Shown: positions 23,415 to 34,118 of the stretch, one piece after another | How the letters are laid out: each line of letters opens with the position of its first letter | Numbering within the stretch: the first letter of the stretch is position 1 | Assembly: GCA_038363925.1 (NCBI GenBank) | Contig: JAQQWL010000002.1 | Span: forward strand, 3,968,001-4,032,000 | Direction: 5' to 3' | Source of the DNA: Apiospora phragmitis | Taxonomy: Eukaryota; Ascomycota; Sordariomycetes; Amphisphaeriales; Apiosporaceae | DNA: 64,000 bases | Notes under the pieces: model-generated | What the model was told of the DNA's origin: nothing | The model's database searches: none | What the model saw: the letters and a program-made list of their open reading frames with translations, nothing else | Translations under genes and position numbers: made by a program

Positions 23415-24405
23415 TCACTTGGGAACATAGGGATATTCAGTCCGAGGGCCCCTCTTCACGTTCCATTTTGGATCACGGGTAACGCCCTCCTCCCTCCACC
23501 TCTTGGGCGGCTTCATGCCAAGTTCGGCCATTTGAGACCAGATATTCTTGCCGCGATTGAACCAGCGCTCCTGACGCCGCTCCTCTTGCTTGGTCGTCGG
23601 CGTCCATTTGGCTCTCAGTATACGCCGGATGACTTCGGGAGACACTCTGAACTTGGCCGCCAGTACCGGAGTGGTGTATTCTGTGGGAAACTGTTTATGC
23701 AGCGCCTTGATACCCTCAAGCGCATCGGGCGACAGCCGTTTTCGCGGAGCCCATCCTTCTGGGAACTTCTCTTTGAGTGCCTCTTTCTGTACCCGCCAAG
23801 CCTCCTTTTTCTTTGGTGGTCTGTCGTCGGGCTCACGTTCCGCCCCGTGGTCCTTTTGCCGGATGCCAATGTGCTTTGTTTGGTATTGTCTTTCCAAGGG
23901 TGCTCTCGATCTCGACCTAGGCGAGTCTGTTTTGTAGGGTCTCTCCACGGGTGCTCTCGATCTCGACCTAGGCGAGTCTGATCGATTTCTTCCAGTCGTG
24001 GAACCACGGTCCGAGGCGACAGACAGGCGCTCAGTCTCTGCGGAGAGAGTATCTATTGTGTCCTGCGAAAGCTCGAAAACAGCGCCGCCATTTTGGGCAT
24101 TGCCAAGTTCAACAACGGGAACTTCGGGGTCCGCATACGAGACGGAGCGGGCTCCGTAGCCGTTGGAAGAGCTGGGTAAGTCTTGATCCTGTAGGTGTTG
24201 GGGGGCCAAGGTGCCGAGGAACGTGGTGTGGTGGTTTTCTAGGATAGCAAGCTGCCGAGGCAGTCCTGAAGGACCTCGCGAGACCATCCTGGCGGGAAGC
24301 GGCCAATGAAGAGTTATTGAGACGATATGTGACTGCAGGTAGTTGGAGCGGAGTTAGGCTCTGGACAAATATGCGCAATGATGCGGAGCGACAGGAGCAA
24401 AGCAT
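23415..24405 (-). CDS. RRG9: Rrg9 / neugrin family mitochondrial protein
   Basis: Rrg9 is needed for respiratory growth and mitochondrial genome maintenance in yeast; the family (neugrin) acts in the mitochondrial matrix on ribosome/RNA metabolism. The start at 24405 gives MLCSCRSASLRIFVQSL and later LARSFRTASAA, a basic presequence. A frame break between 24290 and 24130 leads into the long frame. The neugrin core is unmistakable: KEKFPEGWAPRKRLSPDALE, PTEYTTPVLAAKFRVSPEVI, RRILRAKWTP, ERRQERWFNRGKNIWSQMAE, LGMKPPKRWREEG. The domain ends close to the stop at 23415, as in homologues. Between presequence and core lies a 17-codon in-frame tandem duplication (DSPRSRSRAP, copied twice). No intron is needed. 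Confidence 0.9.
23898..23980. repeat. 51-nt tandem duplication inside RRG9
   Basis: A 32-nt stretch (gggtgctctcgatctcgacc...gagtctg) occurs identically at 23898-23929 and 23949-23980, a spacing of 51 nt or 17 codons. It encodes the two DSPRSRSRAP copies. The flanking parts of the unit have diverged, so it is not a simple recent assembly duplication. Confidence 0.85.
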
Positions 24406-25321
24406 TTCGATTTGGAACAATGCAACCACGAAGCGGCGTAGAAGCTGTTTCGGTAATTGAAGAGTGAAGACTGATCAGCTTCAACAAGATACTAAAACGA
24501 AGTTTTGGAAATCAGATGCAAAACGAAACATCGAGTGGCTTATGCGCCAGTCGCAAAGTAAAAAAAAAACAATTTGTGGCTCGGTATGGATGGCCCGTGC
24601 AGAGAGCCACTATGTTCTACTGTGGTACGGAGCAGTACCTACAATGCTTCGTCCTCCAACTATATATCGCCAACGGATATTGCCACCCCAGTCTCATCCC
24701 GTCTCGGCTCCAACTAGCAAGAGACTCCAACCTTCAGCACGGTGATGCTATGGCAGAAGCATATCCATCGCGCCCGTCGCAGCTGCAAGATCTAGACCGT
24801 TGAACAGATGGTCGCCATGGACTCTGTTCGACTCGCATATGGGAAATAGTCCACTGGTTCCCGGGAAATTTCAAACGACCAGTACCTGAGCGCACCCATG
24901 ATTCATGGAGTAGTTTGGGAATATGGTGTGAACCCCACACGCCCACTGCTCCTCATTCTCTGACGTCGGGGGGCAATGGTGCCTCGGTATGCTCAGGATC
25001 TCGTCCTGCATCTCGGTTTGCGAAGTGCTTTCCTATTTCAGCATTCCAAGATGATCACTACTACCCACGACACATTGCGCCACCAACGACAGCGGTTGTG
25101 ACCAGCAGTAGATTGTCGTTTTCACCTGTATCCGTGAACAGTTGGACCTCGCTCTAACCTCGATATCTGTAATATCAGGTGGTATAACATACATGATTTC
25201 TCTTTTCAGCAAGTGGCTGGCACCTTGCTTTTCTCCTTCTTCTCGACATATATCCTTCGTTCTGTTGATACCCCCTTGTAATCCATTGCCAAGTACTGCA
25301 ATACGTTAACCCGCCGTCAAG
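24406..25321. other. divergent promoter region RRG9 / oxygenase
   Basis: About 0.9 kb between two divergent starts. Small ORFs only, none supportable. Confidence 0.45.
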
Positions 25322-27183
25322 ATGGGTATATTCACCAGGGATCCGAGTGTGAGAACTGTGTACGGCCACACCTTTCAGTGGACGGACCAGCATACTCCCG
25401 CCGAGGACTTCCATTCCTAATCTATACGTACGACAAACTTGGGGCAGATGCCCTGGACAGTCTAGACGAGATTGTGCCGCCCGTGTCCCTGAGTTTCGCT
25501 CGGAAAGATATCGAGGAAACCTACGAGCCTAAGGAAACCGAACCCAAGGAGAATAAGAGACACCGAGATCTCTTTAAGCTAGTCAAGGAGCACGCAAACA
25601 GGGATGAGAAACTTCAGAAACTATGGTCAGAAGTTAACACTGTACCCGAATGGGTTGACTGGGACCAGATAGAAAGGGGTCAGAATGTGTTCTGGCGGTA
25701 CGGCGGGCCTTGTGTCACAACCGTAGGTTGTTTCTTGCACTGGTTCCTAAGAGAAAAGGAGAAAACACTAACATTGTTATTTACCAGTTGATGTTTCTCT
25801 CGTTGCTTGGCGGTATGGGCGCAAGAAGGCCGGTCGAGACCCTTACCCGCACCGGCGGCTTCGGCGCCAACGTGGTGAACCGCCGGCTCCTCGAGACCAC
25901 CCAGCACACGCTCGGCGTCCACGACGGCCTCGAGGCGATCCAGCCCGGGGGCCACGGCTGGGAGTCCTCGGTGCGGGTGCGGCTCCTGCACGCGTCGGTG
26001 CGCAAGCGCATCGTGCAGCTGGCGCGCGCGGACCCGGCCTACTACGACGTCGCGGCGCACGGCGTGCCCGTCAACGACCTCGACTGCATCGGCACCATGA
26101 ACATCTTCTCGGCCACGGTCCTCTGGCTCGGGCTGCCGCGGCAGGGGATCCGCCCCCGCCCGGGCGAGGTCGCCGACTACCTCGCGCTCTGGCGCTGGGT
26201 CTCGTACCTCATGGGCACGCCGCACGACTGGCTCGCGGCCCCGGCCTCAGCCAAGGCCATGATGGAGTCGCTGCTCGTCAGCGAGATCGCGCCCTCGCCC
26301 AAGTCGGGCGTCCTCGCCAACAACATCATCACCGGCTTCGAGGGGCTCGGTCCCACCTACGCCTCGCGCGGTTTCATGAACGCCGAGACCTACTGGCTCA
26401 ACGGCCGCCAGCTCGCCGGCGAGCTGAACATCCCCCGCCCGAGCCTCTACCACACCGCGCTCGTCGCGGGCAGTGCCTCTTCTTCATGATCTCGGGCTAC
26501 CTCTGCCGGAGCATCCCCGCGCTCGATGCGCGGCATATCAAAGTAAGTTGATGGCTTTTTTTTTCGCTGTTTCAGATCGCTTCCCCAGAAACAAATGTGT
26601 CATCTTCCCACAGGATGTCGTGATATGCATTTACCCATCCATTATGCCGGGGTTTTCTATATTTGGATGACCTGGGGTAGCTCGAAACATCCAGAGCGGG
26701 CTGTGGCGGTCGAATTCTCCCATCCCTTTCCCCACCTTTCCTGACAAGTTCCGCAACAAACATGACGCATCTGGGCGATCTTGGTATCAGGCGACTCCTA
26801 TCAAAGTTTTCTAGAGAGTTCCAGAGAGTCTTCATGCTAACCAGCTCAAACTTTCCCAACAACATTAGCTTGCCCGCCGTGGCCTCTACGAGCTCCTCGT
26901 GCGCAACAAGTCCAAGGGCGGCCTGGGCTACAAGTCCAAGTTCGCCTTCAAGTGGATCCCCGACCTCGTGAACGTCGAGACGCCGCAGGGCGCGCCCATC
27001 CCCGGCCGGCCCAAGACGTCGGGCGCGCTGCGGCACGCCGGGGTCGAGCGCACGGCGCTGCTCACGCTCTTGTTCGTGGGCGCCTTGCTCGGCTCCGCCG
27101 TATGGCTTGCGATCCGGGCTGCTGTGGGGACAGATATACTCGCCAGAGGCTTGGGGCACGTCCGACATATTTCTTATGCTTAG
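25322..27183 (+). CDS. mpaB-like ER-bound oxygenase (DUF2236 family)
   Basis: A member of the family (PF09995) that includes the Penicillium mpaB oxygenase and bacterial latex-clearing Lcp; b-type haem oxygenases that cleave C=C bonds. Three exons: 25322-25722, 25788-26542, 26869-27183. Joins read GPCVTT|LMFLSLLGGMGARRP and DARHIK|LARRGLYELLV. Family text: ETLTRTGGFGANVVNRRLLE, SSVRVRLLHASVRKRI, VPVNDLDCIGTMNIFSATVL, LGLPRQGI, DYLALWRWVSYLMG. A C-terminal TM segment (ALLTLLFVGALLGSAVWLAI) suggests an ER anchor. Frame breaks near 25415 and 26470 are likely errors. Exons 2 and 3 are strikingly GC-rich (GC3), unlike exon 1 and the flanks. No polyketide or other biosynthetic genes lie nearby, so it looks like an orphan; the substrate is unknown. 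Confidence 0.82.
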
Positions 27184-27800
27184 GTACTCGCCTACTTGAA
27201 TAAGGGGTTAGGTACAGGGTAGGTTGTTCTTGGTTGCGCAGTTTGAACATGCCTTCGCCTTGATGTTTCCAACTTCAAGCAAGACGAAGCAGGGGTAGCG
27301 AGTAAGCGGTTTGGCCGTAGGTGTTTGTTTTGAACATGTACACGAACACATAGTTTCTACTTGATTATCTTTATTGAGAGCAGATCAAGCTCAGGAGCCA
27401 ATCAAATCCATTGGTTTGAATAATATCCTTCAGTCGCAACGGGTTCACTGGCAATGAGCAAGAATTGGACTGTTGAACTGATTGTAATTTGGCCAGATGC
27501 TTTTCTCTAGTCTATTATGTGCTGTCTGTTTTCCTATGTGAATGTTGCGTACTAGAGCTTCGCTTCGCTTCCTATCCACTGCTGAGGCATAATTGCTTTC
27601 CCTGTACCGCCCGAGACACGGCGCCAGTTGCAGCAATAATGTACAGATTCTGTTGCCAATGCGAAATGTCAAACACCTGTTAACCAAACCGTGTAACTCC
27701 TGACCTGCGCTGCCTGAGCCTCCCCTAACGCCTTTGATATCCCATTCACGGGAGAAAAAGAAGTAACGATCCGTAGCCACCCAAATAAACCCTCGCTGCT
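27184..27800. other. convergent intergenic region
   Basis: Carries the 3' ends of the oxygenase (+) and calcipressin (-). AT-richer than the genes. No ORF I can support. Confidence 0.5.
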
Positions 27801-28586
27801 TTACTCCATAAGCTCCACAGGCGGCCGAGAAGTATGTGCCATGCTAGTTTTTGTGTTCGAAATAGGACTTGGACTGCCGAGTTCGATAGGGGAGTAATCG
27901 TCCGTCATATCGTCCACGGCGATGGAGGGAAGGGTAGGGCTGTTGCCAGTGCTCTCCTTGGGCTGGAAGATGAGCGTGCTGCTACGGCTGCGTGTCGTGG
28001 CGGAGTTGCCATCTGTCGGCGAGATGGGAGACGCCATGGCGGCATCAGGAGCGCGGTGGTGCAGCTTGGCCAGGGCAGCGGCCAGGTCGTCGGCGTGGAC
28101 AAGCTTATTGGGGGCATCCTCGAGCGTCTGCTCCCAGCCGTGCGGCGGGGACGGGGGAGGGCTGATGAAGAAAAGCTTGCCCGCATCGGGCAGCGCCAGG
28201 TGCTTGTCCTGGTCTAGGTTCAACGGCGTGTGCTGGCCGAAGTAGACGCGGCAGCGCTGGCCCATAATGGCCTCGCCATCCCACACCTGTCGCACCTTGA
28301 TGGCCGACTCTTCGTCGAAGAAGGAAACCACAATACGGCGGAAGGACTTCAGCGGCGCCCAGGTGTATACCGGCGCCGTGGCGGAGATGAGTTCGCGGAT
28401 GATCTGTAGGTTGTCTGGGCGGAAGATCTCAAGATCGCCAAGGTTGGTGAGTAGGAGTGTGTTTGTCGGCGGTGTGGGCTGCGTCAGCGGTGGTAAACTG
28501 GACAGGTCGAGCTTGAGGGAAGACGCTCTCCTCATCCGAGAGGATGCAGGCCGCCGCGATGGCAGAGAAGTTGGTGATCCAGACAT
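27801..28586 (-). CDS. RCN1: calcipressin (regulator of calcineurin, RCAN/Rcn1)
   Basis: Binds and modulates the phosphatase calcineurin in Ca2+ signalling. A single intact ORF of 261 codons. The N terminus is low-complexity; an RRM-like domain follows (TNTLLLTNLGDLEIF, ...TWAPLKSFRRIVVSFFDEES, IMGQRCRVYFGQHTPL). The diagnostic calcipressin motif then reads LFFISPPPSPPHGWE (family FLISPPxSPPxGW), with the SP-type phosphosites. The C-terminal half is Ser/Pro-rich and ends RPPVELME. The start at 28586 opens MSGSPTSLPSRRPASSRM. No intron. One of the few genes here without any frame break. Confidence 0.95.
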   Translation of the reverse strand: MSGSPTSLPSRRPASSRMRRASSLKLDLSSLPPLTQPTPPTNTLLLTNLGDLEIFRPDNLQIIRELISATAPVYTWAPLKSFRRIVVSFFDEESAIKVRQVWDGEAIMGQRCRVYFGQHTPLNLDQDKHLALPDAGKLFFISPPPSPPHGWEQTLEDAPNKLVHADDLAAALAKLHHRAPDAAMASPISPTDGNSATTRSRSSTLIFQPKESTGNSPTLPSIAVDDMTDDYSPIELGSPSPISNTKTSMAHTSRPPVELME

Positions 28587-31500
28587 GATTGTGGGTTGGT
28601 TGTTTCGTTTGGTGGCGAAAGAGGGAAGTTCTTCAAGCCAGTTTCTGTTCTGACTTGACGAAGTTGGATGTAGGTTCCAAGTGCTCGCCTTAAGGTTGCA
28701 AGTAACGATCCTAGGTTTAACCCAACAAGAAGATATGATTGTAGTATGTGTGTGTGTGTGTTTGTGTGTTGTTGTCTGTGGTAGAAGTTGGGAAGAAGAC
28801 GTGAAAGGGAAGCGGACAGAATCGCAAATATGTACTCGTGATGGTGGCTGCGTACGAAACGGACATGGAAAGTGGTTGACCAGCCCGGTGGAACCCCCAG
28901 TCAGTTCTGGAACCTGGCCAGCGGTACTTGTGCAGGCGGGTAGGGATCACCGGCCAGTGACTATGGGGACCCACAGATGTAGGCGCTGCAAATCACCCTC
29001 GACAGTGCTTAACGCTTCTGGGCACACCACCTAACGCCTAAAGCAAAACCCACTGGATGCTGGGGCTTGGAGATGTGCTTGGGCCCCCCCCTGGAGAAGC
29101 CTTCCGCGGCTAAAAGGAACGAAGCGCATTCCAACAGTGCCCGTTATCTCACCCAAGCACTGCAAAAGCACCTAAATGATGGCATGGATGCATCTTCGAA
29201 GGCAAAATGATGGGAAGATATTAGGTATCTTCCTAGGTGACTAGAGGGAGGCTGAGTCCTGTTGCTGTGCGCACGTATCGAGCCAAATTGCAATCAACAA
29301 CATATTTCCAATACTACGTCTGTTATTGGGTATGTTATGAGGTTGTACGTTAATTACCGGCCATGGTCACTCAGAGTTTCAAATCATAAGTGTCAATGTC
29401 AAAATCTCTTGGGCTTGCAACTTTGTCCAGGGTCGATCGGTTTGCATGCTGGCGTTCGGGCTTCCTGTTTGCACGGCAGCCCGCTTTGTCCGGGCCAATA
29501 AATGAGACTCTTCCGATCATGCCGTGGGGGAAGGGGGAGGAGGGGGGAATGAAGCAATCCGCATAGTCAGCAGCTGGGTTGGCCGTCTCCCGTGTCTATA
29601 CCCGCATGCCTGCATGATCAGCATGAAAATATACCTTTCCCATGTGCTGCTCCGCCAAGGTTGGCCCGAAGATCGTCTTCGACTTGAAGATAGATAGTCG
29701 GACTGACCCAATCATTTGACAGCCTCCAGATGTCCGGGGCTACGATGTCCGGCCCCAACTGCCGCCAGTCTGAAAATCAAAAAAGCCTCCTCCCAAAATC
29801 CTCCGTCCAAGTCATGGAGTCCATGACTCCAGTCAGCATGTCACGGCTCTCTTGACTTCCGTTACGTCTGACAGTGTGTTCTCGTATTTGTTCTGTTTGC
29901 CAGACGGATCTTGCCACCGAGAGGCGCAGTTCTTTCTCCCCTTCCGTATTTCATGGTTTACAAGGTGAGTACTCCGTATGCGCGTCTGATATCAAGCTCT
30001 TATCCACTCAATCACCTAGCTCCAAACCAACAAGTAAGTGTATACAACTTATTGAGAGTGAATAGTGACTAGTAGTAGAGTCAGTTACGCGCAGTATTAA
30101 GATTGGTTCAAAGTCGGCGCAGCATATTGCTCCAATTTCATGAGTCCAATTAAGCTTAGCATCGACACTCATCCCAAACTCATCCGTTTCGAAGCCGGAT
30201 GGCCTTACTAACTTCTAAAAACGATTGGAGAAACATTGAAACATTCCAGGGTGGGTTCGGGAAATGTTTGGACCTCCCGCGTCATAAGGTGATGGGCATC
30301 TGGGCGGATTGGCAGTCGGGTGAGGCCTCTATTTTTCTTGCACAGCCTCAATCGCTCACCAATCTCTTGGCGCGATTGCCAGGGAACAGTCGGATCTCCA
30401 CCAACCCTCTCAGCACCACCAGCAGCGCGCGGGAGAGGAGGGGGGAAAAAACGTGGTGTGTCTCGGAGACACCTGGCGTCTGTCTGCTTGCGCAATCTCA
30501 ATCTAGAACGACAACTGTACCTGATATCTCATCAAAGCTAGCCAACAAGGCAGTGTCCGTTAGCCAGTTACATAGCTGTGAACAACTTTCAAATACGATT
30601 AGAATTGGCCTCCTTCCTTCACACAGCCCTCAACAACAAAAACAACAAAAACAACAAAACAGACGGGCTCCAGTTGTGCTACGCTTGGCTTACAACATAC
30701 CGTCTCCTTCTCCTCCTCCTCCAGCCTCCAGCTCCAGCTCCAGCCTCCAGCTGCCCAGACATGGAATTCCACTCGGAAACGGGATAGGCATGGGGTCGTT
30801 CACCGCAAAGCCGCAAACACGCGTAAAGCCATTATTCCAACTATTGCTTGGCCTCCGCAGTATTGCCTCTTCCCTCTCTGACAGTGTAAGGCACCCCCAT
30901 CTTACGAGTAATGCATTGCACCGTCCGACTTCATCGTCTCTCGGTTATCATGTCATCCTCGTTTCGCTCATGTCTTCCCCTCTTGGCATCAGGCGCTCCA
31001 TGAATCGACACATCAATATGTTCTGCTCGGCAAGAGGCCACGGCCTGCCTTGGTGGTTTGGTCGACGCCGGGTCGGAATGGGTCCTCCCCTTCCGGACCC
31101 TAGTCGTCGTAGATGATAGGCCCCCGGTCCCTAATAGCCTTTTTCGCCTTCCTATTCCGGTAATCTATAGGCTCCCTCTGTCCCTCTCTCCTCCTCAACG
31201 TGTGAGTGAGGTTGCATCTTTCCCCCAATAGCCCTGTTTAGTCTCTTTGGTCGGCTGCAAGGTTATTTGTTTGGCACGATAGGCGGAGACCCTCACTGCG
31301 GCAGGATCGAACCGACTGAAACCCCATCTAACCATTGAGGCATTTCGTGTCGAGGGCTTGGCTTAGTTGAAGTTGATGAGCCACCTTTTCCAAGACTCAC
31401 TCAAACACAACACACATCGTGACCTCTCCGCATAATAGCTTCACTACTTCGGAAAAAGTTAAGATTGCATGGCTAGTGTTGATGCTGTAAGCAAGTCCAG

Positions 31501-32723
31501 ATGACCAAGCCATCTTTCAACTGATCACGTTCATCCTCACTTTGTTTCTTACATCGCCATCGGAAGTCGCACGGCAAAGGATGCAAAGAATACTTGGCGC
31601 CGTATGTATCGCCGGAGGCCATGCCCAACGCCCTCCGCCTCTGGGCTAACTTTGGTTCCCGCGCACCCGGCAAATAGTTGAACATGTCATTTAAGATTGA
31701 TCTGATGTGGACTGAGCTCTTTTCTGGATGAACAGCCACTGGAGAAAACGGAGAAGACACCATCATGATCATCATCTGCTGTCATGATAGCGAAGGATTA
31801 TCTGTGACGATCGAGTCAACGTAATCAATCTACACGCTGCGCCATGATAACACGTTGTCGCATCCTAACACTGTCAGAATTACAACCCAAAAAGGGGGCG
31901 TCCCTGCAAGCTACTCGCAATTGTCTGCCGGCTAGGGGACTTTCCATAAGCCGCTCGGCGGGATGCCGGAACGAGAACACCTTTCGGGCGGAGCAGATGG
32001 CCTAACACACTCAGAGGAAGCCCGGATGACTATCGGGATTCAGACACAATCACCTTTTCACTGCCTAGTTGTATAAGGGAATGGCCATGTAAACTAACAT
32101 TGTAAGTCGAGTCCGATGATAGTAGGTGCGCCGCCAGCCCTTTGGACCAATACTTCGCATCCCATTACACGTCAACCCTAGCAGGCGCTGCAGCAGATGA
32201 CCACCTAATTGTGTACGAGGCAAATACCAGCGTCCTGATGATGTGATTGTGAGGCTAACTCGAACTCCCACGAGCGAGCAATGACGGCTGAGTCCCTCAC
32301 AAGATAGATGTCTGCTGTGGTTCTGCCTGAAGCATCTACAGTCGTGGCTTACCTTTCTACCTATAATCGCGACGATAGCATCTAGGTTATTAGTGTACAA
32401 TAGATATCATTTTCTCGCATTGCGATATTCTCCTTTTCAGATCTAGTATTTGAGTAATATTATCCGGTGGGATGAGAATTAGCAGAGCCAATTGTTTGTG
32501 GACATATTTCCCGTTTACCGGGAATATACCGTATTCCGATCATGTACAAATCCAAGGACATAACCACATGAGATTCAATGTACACTTTTGAACTACAGGT
32601 AGCCTCTTTCGGGAGCATCCAAACCAACGTAACTGGCTAAGGGCTATGTTTATCGTTTCCCACCTCTATAGCCGCCCACCGTGGTTGGGCTTGATTTAGC
32701 AAATATTACACACCACCTATTTC
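28587..32723. other. 4.1 kb gene-poor region
   Basis: Between the calcipressin start and the end of mitochondrial PheRS. A TG-rich microsatellite lies at 28745-28775, CAA repeats at about 30632-30661, and CTC/CAG-type simple sequence at about 30700-30760. A plus-strand ORF of 305 codons (30199-31116) passes through these repeats and shows no domain, so I do not annotate it as a gene. No tRNA-like fold found on reading. Confidence 0.5.
28745..28775. repeat. (TG)n microsatellite
   Basis: Imperfect TG/TTG repeat, about 31 nt, in the calcipressin 5' region. Confidence 0.8.
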
Positions 32724-34118
32724 TTACCGAATCTCAACGCCAAGCTCCTTCACCAAAGCCTTGGTAACTCGGTCGTGCATTTCGTTCGCCTCAGGATTCG
32801 TGAGTGTGCGTTCCAGGCTGCGGTAGTTGATGCGGTAACACATGCTCTTACGTCCGCTCTTGGGATGGATAAACTGGTCCACAAGCTTCACGTCTTCGAC
32901 ATCATCGCCCGCAATACCGCGAACAATCTCCATGACGTCGTTTTCGTGGAAGTCGTGCTTATTCGCTTGCTTGTCGTTGCCGCCGGCGGCAGACGACGTA
33001 GCCTTGAGCCAGAATGACACGTCCTTGGGGCACCCAGGGTACTTGGAAAACGGGACGAAGCGCTTGAGCAAGTCCAGGTTGTCCGAGACCCCGGCAAACT
33101 GGTCCAGGAAACGCTTGTCCCGCGACCAGAACAGTCGGATATCGGGTATGTTGAAGAGCAACATGGCAATGCGCTCCAAACCGATCCCAAAGGCCCAGCC
33201 CAGTTGATTGGGCACGCCCGCATTGATATATAGGCTCTGCTGCACAACACCACAGCCCAGAACCTCGAGCCAGTCTCCGGCGTAGTAGACCTCGAGCTCC
33301 CACGAGGGGCTCGTGAAAGGAAAGTAGGCCTCGACCCAGCGCACCTTCAGCGGCTCATCCACGAAGTTCGGATCGGCCTTCTTAGCGGCGACCTTGGCGC
33401 GCGTGAAGATCTCGACGACCATGAGCTCCAAGCTGCACTTCAGATGGGCACCAATCGCCTCGGCCTCGGCCGCCGAGTGGTGATCTGACTGAAGCGGGTT
33501 GCGCTCCGCGTGGAAAGGAGGATTGGGGTCCTCGACCTGGGTGTCGTGGGTCGGTAGTTTTTCTACATCCGACCAGACGGCGGCCGCGACGTCTCCATTG
33601 GGAACACAGGTCCGGTCCCAGCTGTGGGCGCCTTCCATCTGATGGAATACGGGGTAGTGGCTCCTGTCGACCTCATCGCGGCGGTAGACGTCGGCACTGA
33701 TCAGATAGCCCGGCGAGAGGTTCGCACGAAACGTATCAGCCTGGTGGGCGGACGTGTGGGTACGCAGCAGGGTCGACTCGTTGATGTAGTAGGTGTCTGT
33801 CTTTGCTCGACCTGGGTGGCCCTGAGGGAAACCTAACGAGTCAAAGTTCTGGTGTGTTGAGACGACGGGATCGAAGGTGTTATGGTATTTGTACGTGGGA
33901 CCCGGGAAGACGGATTCGATGATTTGGCGGGTTATGTACACAGGGTGGTCCTTTTGGAGATGGAGCCGCCGAGGAATATTTGCTATTATGTTGGGCGTTG
34001 TGTTAAACCAAGAGTCCGTCTGGTACTTGTTGCCATTGATCTCGACCTCCGCTTCTGCCGTCGACGGTTGAGGAGTTGCTGGACTCGGGGCTTGTGTCTG
34101 CCTGTCAGAGCTAGAGAA
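32724..34118 (-). CDS. MSF1: mitochondrial phenylalanyl-tRNA synthetase (5' end unresolved)
   Basis: Class II monomeric PheRS that charges mitochondrial tRNA-Phe. The frame is open from 34118 to 32724. Order: INGNKYQTDSWFNTTPNI (mature N terminus), VYITRQIIESVFPG, the DPVVSTHQNFDSLGFPQGHP substrate region, FHQMEGAHSWD, then motif 3 with GWAFGIGLERIAMLLFNIPD and RLFWSRDKRFLDQF. The C-terminal ferredoxin-fold anticodon-binding domain (FDX-ACB) reads PFSKYPGCPKDVSFWL through INYRSLERTLTN and LVKELGVEIR. Upstream, the same frame hits a TAG at 34119-34121 just before FSSSDRQTQAPSP, a typical presequence-cleavage-like context. The true start and presequence must lie in an upstream exon or beyond a sequence error, so the 5' boundary is uncertain. 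Divergent to DIC1. Confidence 0.9.
   Translation of the reverse strand, partial: FSSSDRQTQAPSPATPQPSTAEAEVEINGNKYQTDSWFNTTPNIIANIPRRLHLQKDHPVYITRQIIESVFPGPTYKYHNTFDPVVSTHQNFDSLGFPQGHPGRAKTDTYYINESTLLRTHTSAHQADTFRANLSPGYLISADVYRRDEVDRSHYPVFHQMEGAHSWDRTCVPNGDVAAAVWSDVEKLPTHDTQVEDPNPPFHAERNPLQSDHHSAAEAEAIGAHLKCSLELMVVEIFTRAKVAAKKADPNFVDEPLKVRWVEAYFPFTSPSWELEVYYAGDWLEVLGCGVVQQSLYINAGVPNQLGWAFGIGLERIAMLLFNIPDIRLFWSRDKRFLDQFAGVSDNLDLLKRFVPFSKYPGCPKDVSFWLKATSSAAGGNDKQANKHDFHENDVMEIVRGIAGDDVEDVKLVDQFIHPKSGRKSMCYRINYRSLERTLTNPEANEMHDRVTKALVKELGVEIR

Noticed and set aside
25322..28586. A secondary-metabolite cluster around the oxygenase
   Set aside because: Neighbours are RRG9 and calcipressin; no synthase, P450, transporter or cluster regulator is present.
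30199..31116. 305-codon ORF as a gene
   Set aside because: Passes through simple repeats, no domain, no splice pattern; left as a finding to check.
31280..31350. Possible tRNA T-loop (GGTTCGATCC on the minus strand)
   Set aside because: The flanking five bases do not pair, and no acceptor, D or anticodon stem could be drawn.
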